Shown here: one piece after another, positions 1 to 6,740 of the stretch | Position numbering within the stretch: position 1 is the first letter of the stretch | Layout: every line of letters starts with the position of its first letter | Source of the DNA: Nocardioides flavus (ex Wang et al. 2016) | GTDB taxonomy: Bacteria > Actinomycetota > Actinomycetes > Propionibacteriales > Nocardioidaceae | Length of the DNA stretch: 64,000 bases | Assembly (NCBI RefSeq): GCF_014653115.1 | Contig: NZ_BNAD01000001.1 | Span: 62,001-126,000 of the forward strand | Direction: 5' to 3' | Position numbers and translations under genes: made by a program | The notes under the pieces: model-generated | The model's input: only the letters and a program-made list of their open reading frames with translations | What the model was told of the DNA's origin: nothing | Databases searched by the model: none

Positions 1-906
1 GCGCAGGTCGGCGTCGACGAGCAGCACGGGGGTGCCGGCCTGCGCGACGAGGCGGGCGATGTTGGCCGAGACCGTCGACTTGCCCTCCCCCGCGAGCGCG
101 GAGGTCACGACGATGCGGCGTGGCTCGTTGTCGACGTCGACGAAGCGCAGGTTGGTGCGCAGCTGGCGGAACGCCTCGCCCGCACGTCCCAGGTCTCCGC
201 GTACGCCCCGGTGCACCAGCCCGAGCGAGTCCTCCTTGGGGATGACGCCCAGCACCGCGGCACCCGTGGCCTCCTCGACGTGCGCGGCCGAGCGGATGCG
301 GCGGTCGATCAGCCGGCGCGCGATCAGCACGGCGTACGCGAGGCCGAGCCCGCCGGCGGCGCCCTTCATGGCCGCGGTGGGGTAGTCCGGGCTGAACGGG
401 GCCGTCGGCAGCCGCGCCTCCTCGACCGGGACGATGCGCGTCAGCGGGGCCTCGCGCGGGTTCGCCTCGCCGGTCTCGACCTCCTGGGCGTAGACCACCA
501 CGGCGTCGACGACGGCGGTCGCCAGGTCCCGCGCCTCCTCGGGCGTGCTGCCGATGGCGGTCACCGTCAGGGCGTTCACGTCGGCGTCGACCGACGCCGA
601 GAAGCGACCCGCGATGGCGCTCGGCGGCACGTCGAGCCCGAGGTCCTCCACGACCTTCTCCGCCACCGGGGTCTTGGAGACCAGGAAGGCGTAGAGCACC
701 GCCTTGTCCTCGGCGAGCTGGGAGTTGCCCTGCTCCTCGCCGGCGGTCGTCGCGGTGCCGACCTGCACGAGCCCCGAGGAGGTCGCCGAGTAGAGCACGG
801 GCTCGCGGGTGGTCCAGGCGACCATCAGCACCGCGCCGAGGACCGTGCAGCCGACCAGCACCCACACGTAGGCGCGGCTGAGCCGCACGAGGTCCGCGAA
901 GGTCAT
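1..906 (-). CDS. Wzz-type co-polymerase / tyrosine autokinase (BY-kinase), C-terminus cut by window edge
   Basis: This encodes the first 302 residues of a capsular/exopolysaccharide chain-length regulator fused to a bacterial tyrosine kinase. An ATG at 906 opens MTFADLVRLSRAYVW. A first membrane helix lies at about residues 12-31, followed by an extracytoplasmic Wzz-like region. A proline-flanked second helix (about 178-200) precedes the kinase domain. The Walker A motif SALAGEGKST sits at about 268-277 and the Walker A' motif VLLVDADLR runs to the window edge. Walker B and any tyrosine-rich tail lie outside. By family knowledge such proteins control polymerisation and export of Wzy-dependent polysaccharides. 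A second, complete copy lies at 50314-51696. It is divergent from the nucleotidyltransferase gene at 979. Confidence 0.88.
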   Translation of the reverse strand, partial: MTFADLVRLSRAYVWVLVGCTVLGAVLMVAWTTREPVLYSATSSGLVQVGTATTAGEEQGNSQLAEDKAVLYAFLVSKTPVAEKVVEDLGLDVPPSAIAGRFSASVDADVNALTVTAIGSTPEEARDLATAVVDAVVVYAQEVETGEANPREAPLTRIVPVEEARLPTAPFSPDYPTAAMKGAAGGLGLAYAVLIARRLIDRRIRSAAHVEEATGAAVLGVIPKEDSLGLVHRGVRGDLGRAGEAFRQLRTNLRFVDVDNEPRRIVVTSALAGEGKSTVSANIARLVAQAGTPVLLVDADLR

Positions 907-978
907 GCTCGCGAGTGTAGGACCTCCGACGCGCTCATCTGGGCCGAAGCGGGACACTCGGGCTGGCACCATGTGCGC

Positions 979-1836
979 ATGGACGAGCACCGGGAGGGCC
1001 GGGCGGCGCCGGTCGCCGCGCGCGTCCACCTCGCCCATGCCGTCGTGCAGAAGCTCGCCGACGACCGCGCCGTCGACGTGCTCCACCTCAAGGGTCCGGC
1101 GGTCCTGCCGGGGCTGCGGGCTGAGGGTCGCCAGTCGAGCGACGTCGACGTCCTCGTGCGCCCGAGCCACCTGCCGCGGCTCGTCGAGGCGCTCGAGTCG
1201 GTCGGCTTCGAGCAGCGCACCCACTTCGAGACGGGCTCGGTGTTCGCCCACGCGGCCAACTGGTGGCACGACGACTGGGGCTGGGTCGACGTCCACACGA
1301 GCTGGCCCGGGGTCGGGCTCGACGCCGAGGCCGCCTTCGACGTCCTGCGGCGCGACCGCGTGTGGCGCGAGATCGCCCACTGGGGCTGCCCGGTGCCCGA
1401 CCGGACAGCACAGCGGCTGATCCTCGTCCTGCACGCCGCACGATCGCGGGGCGACGGCGACGTGGACCGGGCGTGGACCGCGGCCACCGCGGACGAGCAG
1501 ACCGCGGTCCGCGCGCTGGCCGCCGAGCTGGACGCCGAGGTGGCCCTCTCCGCCGGGATCGGCGAGCTCGAGCTGTACCGCCACCACCCCTCGTACCGGC
1601 TGTGGCGCCACTACAGCGAGGGGGGCAGCCGCCTCGACGAGTGGCGAGCCCGGATGACGGCGGCGACGACGCTGCGCGCCAAGGCCGGCCTGGTGGCGGC
1701 GGCCCTCCGGGTCAACCGGGACCACCTCCGCATGGAGCTCGGCCGCGCGCCCACGCGCGAGGAGGTCCGGGCTCGTCAGCGGCTGCGCGTGCGACGCGCG
1801 GCGAACGAGCTCGTCGGTCGGGTGCGCCACGGATGA
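979..1836 (+). CDS. Nucleotidyltransferase-fold protein (NTP_transf_5-like)
   Basis: This is a 285-residue protein of the nucleotidyltransferase superfamily often annotated as a nucleotidyltransferase family protein. The recognisable core is LHLKGPAVLP (about residues 35-45) followed by QSSDVDVLVRP (about 52-62), which carries the paired aspartates expected to bind metal. A Trp/Asp-rich stretch (NWWHDDWGWVDVH) follows. The start is the ATG at 979; a longer reading frame upstream overlaps the divergent kinase gene and is not credible. Its stop overlaps the ATG of the PqqD-like gene (ATGA), so the two are translationally coupled. In other bacteria this family occurs beside PqqD-like and HPr-kinase-like genes, as here. 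Substrate unknown. Confidence 0.75.
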   Translation: MDEHREGRAAPVAARVHLAHAVVQKLADDRAVDVLHLKGPAVLPGLRAEGRQSSDVDVLVRPSHLPRLVEALESVGFEQRTHFETGSVFAHAANWWHDDWGWVDVHTSWPGVGLDAEAAFDVLRRDRVWREIAHWGCPVPDRTAQRLILVLHAARSRGDGDVDRAWTAATADEQTAVRALAAELDAEVALSAGIGELELYRHHPSYRLWRHYSEGGSRLDEWRARMTAATTLRAKAGLVAAALRVNRDHLRMELGRAPTREEVRARQRLRVRRAANELVGRVRHG

Positions 1837-2120
1837 CCTTCACCTACCGCATCGCCGATGACGTCGCCTGGGTGAGCCTCGAGCACCTCGACGTGGGCGG
1901 CGAGCCGACGGCGTACCTCACCCGGGTGCCCAAGGGCCTGCCGATCATGCTCGAGGGCTCCGGCTGCCTGGTCTGGCTCGCCCTCGCCGAGGGCGGCACG
2001 CTCGAGGACGTCACCTCCACCGCAGCCGCGATGTCCGACGCCGACGTCGACGCGATCAGGGACGACGTGGCGGCGCTGGTCGACCAGCTCGTGGCGATCC
2101 GCGTCGTCGACGAGGAGTGA
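1833..2120 (+). CDS. PqqD-like small protein
   Basis: This 95-residue protein resembles the PqqD family, small winged-helix peptide-binding proteins that present a precursor peptide to a modifying enzyme. The visible features are an N-terminal beta-rich segment (VAWVSLEHLDVGGEPTAYL), a central SGCLVWLALAEGGTLEDV that matches the PqqD 'N-x-T-A-x-x-I-W-x-L-l-d-G' region only loosely, and a C-terminal acidic helix ending DQLVAIRVV. It overlaps the nucleotidyltransferase stop by four bases. No radical SAM enzyme or obvious precursor peptide is nearby, so a PQQ role is unlikely. The pairing with an HPr-kinase-like gene at 2529 suggests the less understood HPr-rel type system. Confidence 0.7.
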   Translation: MTFTYRIADDVAWVSLEHLDVGGEPTAYLTRVPKGLPIMLEGSGCLVWLALAEGGTLEDVTSTAAAMSDADVDAIRDDVAALVDQLVAIRVVDEE

Positions 2121-2505
2121 CCGCCGCCGCGCCGACCGCCGCGCCCAGCGTGTTGGCCGCGACGTCGACCCACGTGCCCTGCCGGTCCAGCCACAGCCAC
2201 TGCACCGCCTCGATCACCGCAGAGCCCCCGGCTGCGAGCACGGTCACCGCCCACCACGGACTCCTCGTCAGCAGCACGGCCAGCGCACCGAGCGGGACGA
2301 ACAGCACCACGTTGAGCAGCACGCCGTAGTGCTCCGGCGTGACCCAGTTCGGGGCGAGCGGCCAGTCGTACCTGAGCTGGACCCAGATCGCGACCGTGAG
2401 CCGGTTCAGCGCCCATCCCCAGGGCCCGGCGACCAGGACCGCGAGGGCCACGCCGTAGCCCAGCGCGAGCGCGATCAGCACCCGTCGATCGCCCCACCAG
2501 CCCAC
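2056..2505 (-). CDS. VanZ-like membrane protein
   Basis: This membrane protein of about 149 residues has four predicted helices: ALALGYGVALAVLVAGPWGW, an amphipathic stretch containing NWVTPEHYGVLLNVVLFVPLG, a hydrophobic SPWWAVTVLAAGGSAVIEAVQ, and VAANTLGAAVGAAAV. The LNVVLFVPLG, E-x-x-Q and D-V-x-x-N-T-x-G-A signatures are those of VanZ/teicoplanin-resistance-like proteins, whose molecular function is mostly unclear. I chose the GTG at 2505; an ATG at 2544 would run into the divergent gene starting at 2529. The C-terminal tail is Arg/Pro-rich and overlaps the end of the convergent PqqD-like gene by about 65 bases, so the true end may be less conserved. Confidence 0.7.
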   Translation of the reverse strand: MGWWGDRRVLIALALGYGVALAVLVAGPWGWALNRLTVAIWVQLRYDWPLAPNWVTPEHYGVLLNVVLFVPLGALAVLLTRSPWWAVTVLAAGGSAVIEAVQWLWLDRQGTWVDVAANTLGAAVGAAAVTPRRRRGSPRAGRPAPPRRP

Positions 2506-2528
2506 GTCGCCCACCCTAGAGTGGCCGG

Positions 2529-3605
2529 GTGAGCTCGCAGGCAACGCCGCAGGGGGCGCCCGGGGCGCCCGAGGTCGTGGTCGACGCGCTGGGCGTGCCC
2601 GTCGGCATCCCCGTCACGGGCGAGGCGGCCGTACGGCTGCGCCGCCAGTGGAGCCGGGCGCTCACCGACCGACCGGCCGCCACGGTCGTCGACCTCGCGC
2701 AGCTCGGAGTCGATGACGAGGTCGCGCACGACTACGCCGTCACCTCCCGGGTCACCCTCGCCGCGCTCGACGCGACAGCCGGACTGCGCGTCAACCTGCA
2801 CGCCGGCGTGGTGGCCGACGAGGCGGGCCGGGCACTGGCCGTGGTCGGCCCGTCGGGCTCGGGCAAGACGACCGCGGTGCACCGGCTCGCGCGCCGCCTC
2901 GGCTACCTCTCCGACGAGACGACCTCGATCGACGAGGACCTGGTCGTCCATCCCCACCCCAAGCCGCTCTCGGTCATCACCGACCCGGACACGCCGCTCC
3001 TCAAGCAGTCCCTCTCACCCGACGACCTCGACCTGGCGCAGCCGCCGCCGACGGCCCGGCTGCACCGCGTCGTGCTGCTGCACCGCGACGGCACCGACCG
3101 CGGCCTGGTCCCGCTCACGCCGTCGCGCGCGATCGCCGAGATCGTGGCGCAGACCTCCTCGCTGGTCCGCCTCGAGCACCCCGTACGCCGCCTCGCCGAC
3201 GTGCTCGACGCCTGCGGCGGCGCGTGGGCGCTGCACTTCGGCGACGTCGGTTCCTGGCTCGACGACCTCGCCGGGCTACTCGACGCCGAGGGCCGGCCGT
3301 CGCCGCCGCGCGTCCACCACCCCGGCGTGGACGAGGTCGCGTCCCGGCCCGGGGCCTGGAGCCGTGTGCCGTGGCGCGACGCGGTCGAGTACGACGACGA
3401 GCTGGTGCTCATGGTCGACGACCGGGCGCACGTCCTGGCCGGGCTCGGCGTCGTGCTCTGGCTGGCCCTCGACGTCCCGTGCACCACCGGGGAGCTCGTG
3501 GCCGAGGTCCAGGAGCTGTGGGGCGCGCACCCCGACGCCGCCTCACTGGTCGCCGACGCCCTCGACCTGCTCGCCGCGGAGGGACTGCTCCGGCCTGCAG
3601 GCTGA
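2529..3605 (+). CDS. HPr-kinase-like P-loop ATPase with C-terminal PqqD-like region
   Basis: A GTG at 2529 begins a 358-residue protein. A P-loop, VVGPSGSGKTTAVHRLAR, sits at about residues 104-121 after HAGVVADEAG, the arrangement seen in HPr serine kinase C-terminal (HprK-related) proteins where an 'H-a-s-g' histidine precedes the loop. A second acidic motif, DETTSIDEDLVVHPHPKP, follows. The last ~95 residues (WSRVPWRDAVEYDDELVLMVDDRAHVLAGLGVVLWLALD) look like a second PqqD-type domain. There is no PTS HPr gene nearby. Together with the genes at 979 and 1833 it forms a set found next to polysaccharide kinases. Substrate and product are unknown. Confidence 0.72.
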   Translation: MSSQATPQGAPGAPEVVVDALGVPVGIPVTGEAAVRLRRQWSRALTDRPAATVVDLAQLGVDDEVAHDYAVTSRVTLAALDATAGLRVNLHAGVVADEAGRALAVVGPSGSGKTTAVHRLARRLGYLSDETTSIDEDLVVHPHPKPLSVITDPDTPLLKQSLSPDDLDLAQPPPTARLHRVVLLHRDGTDRGLVPLTPSRAIAEIVAQTSSLVRLEHPVRRLADVLDACGGAWALHFGDVGSWLDDLAGLLDAEGRPSPPRVHHPGVDEVASRPGAWSRVPWRDAVEYDDELVLMVDDRAHVLAGLGVVLWLALDVPCTTGELVAEVQELWGAHPDAASLVADALDLLAAEGLLRPAG

Positions 3606-3632
3606 GCGGCCCGGTTGGGTAGCGTTCGTCAC

Positions 3633-4793
3633 ATGACCGCCCGCCGCCAGCTGCCCACCGACGAGGCCCGCGACCTGCTCGCCCTGACCCGCGAGATCTG
3701 CACCAAGGAGCTCGCTCCGCGCTCGGCGGAGGCGGAGGCGACCGAGACCTTCCCGCGCGACGTGTTCCGGATGCTCGGCCAGGCCGGGCTGCTGTCGCTG
3801 CCCTACCCCGAGGAGCACGGCGGCGGCGCACAGCCCTACGAGGTCTACCTGCAGGTGCTCGAGGAGATCGGCGCGGTGTGGTCGTCGGTCGGCGTGGGTG
3901 TCTCCGTGCACGCGCTGTCCTGCTTCGGCCTCGCCGAGTTCGGCACCGACGAGCAGCGCGAGCGGTGGCTGCCCGACATGCTCGGCGGCGACCTGCTCGG
4001 CGCCTACTGCCTCTCCGAGCCGCACGCCGGCTCCGACCCCGCCGCGATGCGTACGACCGCGCGCCGGGACGGCGACTCGTACGTCCTCAACGGCGCGAAG
4101 GCGTGGACCACGCACGGCGGCCACGCCGACTTCTACAAGGTGATGGCGCGGACGTCGGACGACCGCAACGGCATCTCCTGCTTCCTCGTCCCCGCCGACT
4201 CGGAAGGGCTGTCGGCCGATCCGCCGGAGCGCAAGATGGGCCTCACCGGCTCGGCCACCGCGACGATGCGCTTCGACGACGTCCGCGTCCCGGCGGAGCG
4301 CCTGCTCGGCGCGGAGGGCGAGGGCCTGCGGATCGCCCTTGCCGGCCTCGACTCCGGCCGCCTCGGCATCGCCGCCGTCGCCGTCGGCCTCGCCCAGGGT
4401 GCGCTCGACGCGGCCGTGGCGTACGCCCGCGAGCGCGAGACCTTCGGCTCGCGGATCATCGACCACCAGGGTCTGGCCTTCGTCCTCGCCGACATGGAGG
4501 CCGCGATCGTCTCCGCCCGAGCAACCGTCCTCCACGCCGCGCGGCTCAAGGACGCCGGGCTCCCATTCTCCCGCGAGGCCTCGATCGCCAAGCTCGTCGC
4601 CACCGACAACGCCATGAAGGTCACCACCGACGCCGTCCAGGTCCTCGGCGGCTACGGCTACACCCGCGACTTCCCCGTCGAGCGCTACATGCGCGAGGCC
4701 AAGGTGATGCAGATCTTCGAGGGGACCAACCAGATCCAGCGGATGGTCATCTCCCGCTCGCTCGCCAAGGACGACGCCGGCGCGATCGGCTGA
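3633..4793 (+). CDS. Acyl-CoA dehydrogenase
   Basis: This is a 386-residue FAD-dependent acyl-CoA dehydrogenase, full length for the family. Order of features: an N-terminal helical domain; the first family signature AYCLSEPHAGSD (about residues 126-137); the middle beta domain; and the C-terminal helical domain with the second signature GGYGYTRDFPVERYMRE (about 335-351). The presumed catalytic base is the Glu in IFEGTNQIQ (about residue 362), the position used by short- and medium-chain enzymes. It catalyses alpha,beta-dehydrogenation of acyl-CoA thioesters and passes electrons to ETF. The start is the ATG at 3633. Substrate length cannot be told. It stands alone, followed by the inverted-repeat element at 4815. 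Confidence 0.93.
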   Translation: MTARRQLPTDEARDLLALTREICTKELAPRSAEAEATETFPRDVFRMLGQAGLLSLPYPEEHGGGAQPYEVYLQVLEEIGAVWSSVGVGVSVHALSCFGLAEFGTDEQRERWLPDMLGGDLLGAYCLSEPHAGSDPAAMRTTARRDGDSYVLNGAKAWTTHGGHADFYKVMARTSDDRNGISCFLVPADSEGLSADPPERKMGLTGSATATMRFDDVRVPAERLLGAEGEGLRIALAGLDSGRLGIAAVAVGLAQGALDAAVAYARERETFGSRIIDHQGLAFVLADMEAAIVSARATVLHAARLKDAGLPFSREASIAKLVATDNAMKVTTDAVQVLGGYGYTRDFPVERYMREAKVMQIFEGTNQIQRMVISRSLAKDDAGAIG

Positions 4794-4814
4794 GGTCTCC
4801 GGGCCGGTGTCCCG

Positions 4815-4878
4815 GGTTGGAACCACCGGTTCACCGGTGGTTCGCGCACTTCCAGCCCGTTGCAACGGGCTGGAAGTG
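4815..4878. repeat. Left inverted-repeat block flanking the AbiEi-like gene at 4971
   Basis: Two nested structures are visible. Bases 4815-4842 (28 nt, beginning GGTTGGAACCACCGG) are the exact reverse complement of 5979-6006 on the far side of the gene and are also internally palindromic (AACCACCGG / CCGGTGGTT). Bases 4847-4878 form a perfect 32-base palindrome (CACTTCCAGCCCGTTG and its complement). The corresponding inner block on the other side (5926-5971) is related but diverged, sharing CCGTTGCAACGG. It could be a terminal repeat, a protein-binding site or a strong terminator for the acyl-CoA dehydrogenase gene. Confidence 0.9.
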
Positions 4879-4970
4879 TACGGAAGGGACTGCCGGACCA
4901 CGGCCCGACGGTTCTCCACAGGCTGCGTCCAGCAGGATTGAGGCCCACCGCGGCCGGCAACCATCCCGCC

Positions 4971-5924
4971 ATGATGAAGCCTGTGCAGCTCGCGGAGCTC
5001 CCCGTCGTGTCGTCGCGTGCGGCGCTGCTCGACGAGGGCATGACGGACCGACACCTCACGGCGCTCCTGCGCGCGGGCACGCTCGTACGGATCCGCCGGG
5101 GTCAGTACGTCGACGGCGAGGCGTGGCGATCTCTCAGCCGCGCCGACCACCATCGGCTCCTCACGCGCGGGGTGATGCTCGCCGCCCACCCCGGCACGAC
5201 GGCCACCCACGTCTCCGCCGCCGTCGAGTGGGGCGCGCCGGTGTGGGACCTCCCGCTCGACGTGGTCCACACGACCCGGCGCGACGGCAAGGTCGGCCGC
5301 CGACGCGACGACTGGATCCAGCACGGCGGCGTCCTGCCCGCGATGGACGTCACGGTGCACCACGGCGTCCCCGTGTCCGTCGCAGCCCGCACCTGCGTCG
5401 AGATCACGACCATCACCGACGTGGAGCGGAGCCTGGTCGTGGTCAACGGCCTGCTCAACTCGGGTGCCACCACCGAGCAGGAGTTCGCCGACTGGGTAGG
5501 CAGAGCGCGCCACTGGCCGCACAGCCTGGCCACCGACCTGGTGCTCAGGTTGTGCGACTCGCGCATCGAGTCGGCCGGCGAGTCGCGGTTCCACTACCTC
5601 TGCTGGCGCCAGCACCTGCCCCGCCCGACTCCGCAGGTCAAGGTGTACGACGAGCGCGGCCGGCTCATCGGACGCGTGGACTTCCTCTTCGAGGACTTCG
5701 GCGTCTTCGTCGAGTTCGACGGCAAGGAGAAGTACCTCATCCATCGCCGCGAGGGCGAGACCCTCGACGAGTTCCTCCTGCGCGAGAAGAAGCGCGAGGA
5801 GCTGATCTGCCAGCTGACGGGGTGGGTGTGCATCCGCGTGACGTGGGCCGACCTCGCGACCCCGGAGCTCCTCGCGCGCCGGGTGCGCAAGATCCTCGAC
5901 TCCCGTCGGCCCCTGGGCGCCTGA
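4971..5924 (+). CDS. AbiEi-type winged-helix / DUF559-like nuclease-fold protein
   Basis: This 317-residue protein has an N-terminal winged-helix segment like the AbiEi antitoxin family (ALLDEGMTDRHLTALLRAGTLVRIRRGQY, about residues 20-48) and a C-terminal restriction-like fold. The fold shows E-S-R-F-H-Y, GRVDFLF (about 234-240) and VFVEFDGKEKY (about 243-253), consistent with the D...E-x-K catalytic pattern of PD-(D/E)xK or Vsr/DUF559 nucleases. By family knowledge AbiEi is the antitoxin half of type IV systems, but no AbiEii toxin gene is adjacent, so it is solitary. ATG at 4971 or 4974 is the start. The gene sits exactly between two matching inverted repeats. A second, divergent relative lies at 10314. 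Confidence 0.78.
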   Translation: MMKPVQLAELPVVSSRAALLDEGMTDRHLTALLRAGTLVRIRRGQYVDGEAWRSLSRADHHRLLTRGVMLAAHPGTTATHVSAAVEWGAPVWDLPLDVVHTTRRDGKVGRRRDDWIQHGGVLPAMDVTVHHGVPVSVAARTCVEITTITDVERSLVVVNGLLNSGATTEQEFADWVGRARHWPHSLATDLVLRLCDSRIESAGESRFHYLCWRQHLPRPTPQVKVYDERGRLIGRVDFLFEDFGVFVEFDGKEKYLIHRREGETLDEFLLREKKREELICQLTGWVCIRVTWADLATPELLARRVRKILDSRRPLGA

Positions 5925-5925
5925 C

Positions 5926-6006
5926 TTCCAGTCCTCTTCGTACGCTTCTCGGCCGTTGCAACGGACTGGAACCTCAGCAACCACCGGTGAACCGGTGGTT
6001 CCAACC
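5926..6006. repeat. Right inverted-repeat block flanking the AbiEi-like gene at 4971
   Basis: This block begins two bases after the AbiEi-like stop codon. The inner hairpin pairs TTCCAGTCC (5926-5934) with GGACTGGAA (5963-5971) and contains CCGTTGCAACGG (5953-5964), which also occurs in the left block. The outer 28 bases (5979-6006) are the perfect reverse complement of 4815-4842. Together the two blocks bracket about 1.19 kb. Confidence 0.9.
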
Positions 6007-6069
6007 ACGCCCCACACCCCCACCCCGAAGGCGGTTGCCCGCCCCCCGACCGCGAGGAAGCGTGGACGC

Positions 6070-6600
6070 ATGTCCAAGCGCATCGCATTCCTGACCGCAT
6101 CCGAAGGCATCGAGGAGGTCGAGCTCACGAAGCCGTGGCAGGCCGCTGTCGACGCCGGCCACACCGCCGAGCTCCTCTCGCTCGATGAGGGCGAGGTCCA
6201 GCTCTTCGACCACCTCGACAAGTCCTCCACGCAGCGCGTCGACCGCCGCGTGTCCGACGCCGCCATCGGCGACTACGACGCGCTGGTCCTGCCGGGCGGT
6301 GTCGCCAACCCCGACGCCCTGCGCATGGACGAGGAGGCGGTGGCGTTCATCCGCGACTTCGTCGACTCCGGCAAGCCCGTCGCCGCCATCTGCCACGCGG
6401 CGTGGACGCTCGTCGAGGCCGACCGCGTCCGCGGCAAGCGGGTCGCGAGCTGGCCGAGCCTCCGGACCGACATCCGCAACGCGGGCGGTGAGTGGGTCGA
6501 CGAGGAGGTCGTCACCGACGGCAACCTCATCACCAGCCGCAACCCCGACGACCTCCCCGCGTTCTCCCGCGCCCTGCTGGCGGCGCTCGACCCCGCCTGA
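6070..6600 (+). CDS. PfpI/DJ-1 family type 1 glutamine-amidotransferase-like protein
   Basis: This 176-residue DJ-1/PfpI superfamily protein carries the nucleophile elbow AAICHAAW, with Cys at about residue 108, followed by the usual catalytic-context His, and the upstream DALVLPGGVANPDALRMD loop that supplies the conserved Glu/Asp-rich region. Members include general stress proteins (YhbO/YraA), deglycases and proteases; this sequence (KRIAFLTASEGIEEVELTKPWQ) matches the stress-protein branch best. The start ATG at 6070 has GAGGAAG at 6052-6058 as ribosome-binding site. It begins 63 bases after the inverted-repeat element and is followed by a short GC hairpin. Confidence 0.9.
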   Translation: MSKRIAFLTASEGIEEVELTKPWQAAVDAGHTAELLSLDEGEVQLFDHLDKSSTQRVDRRVSDAAIGDYDALVLPGGVANPDALRMDEEAVAFIRDFVDSGKPVAAICHAAWTLVEADRVRGKRVASWPSLRTDIRNAGGEWVDEEVVTDGNLITSRNPDDLPAFSRALLAALDPA

Positions 6601-6607
6601 AGCACGT

Positions 6608-6623
6608 CCGGGGCGAGCCCCGG
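6608..6623 (+). terminator. Short GC hairpin after the PfpI-like gene
   Basis: CCGGGGC and GCCCCGG form a perfect 7-bp stem with a two-base GA loop, eight bases after the stop codon. There is no U-tract, as is usual in high-GC actinobacteria. Confidence 0.4.
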
Positions 6624-6656
6624 GCCGTGAGCGAACGCCCCGGGACCGGGGGGAGA

Positions 6657-6724
6657 CCACAGGTCGAACCACCTGTGGCGCCGGTCACACCGGCGTGCAA
6701 CACTGCCGAGTGGAAGCGCTCTCA
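6657..6724 (+). promoter_or_regulatory. Hairpins plus a CebR/LacI-like operator upstream of the secreted beta-helix gene
   Basis: CCACAGGT/ACCTGTGG (6657-6678) and CGCCGGT/ACCGGCG (6679-6695) form two adjacent perfect-arm hairpins. At 6711-6724 TGGAAGCGCTCTCA differs at two of 14 positions from TGGGAGCGCTCCCA, the operator described for the actinobacterial cellobiose/glucan repressor CebR, a LacI-family protein. It ends 16 bases before the ATG at 6741. Regulation by a LacI-type sugar repressor is inferred; no such repressor gene is in the window. Confidence 0.5.
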
Positions 6725-6740
6725 CCCGGAAGGTCCAGAC

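Noticed and set aside
2506-2544. ATG at 2544 as start of the VanZ-like gene
   Set aside because: It would overlap the divergent HprK-like gene; the GTG at 2505 fits the intergenic spacing and the first hydrophobic helix.
3543-6266. A 907-codon reading frame on the minus strand
   Set aside because: It runs opposite the acyl-CoA dehydrogenase and the AbiEi-like gene and through both inverted repeats. No domain is visible.
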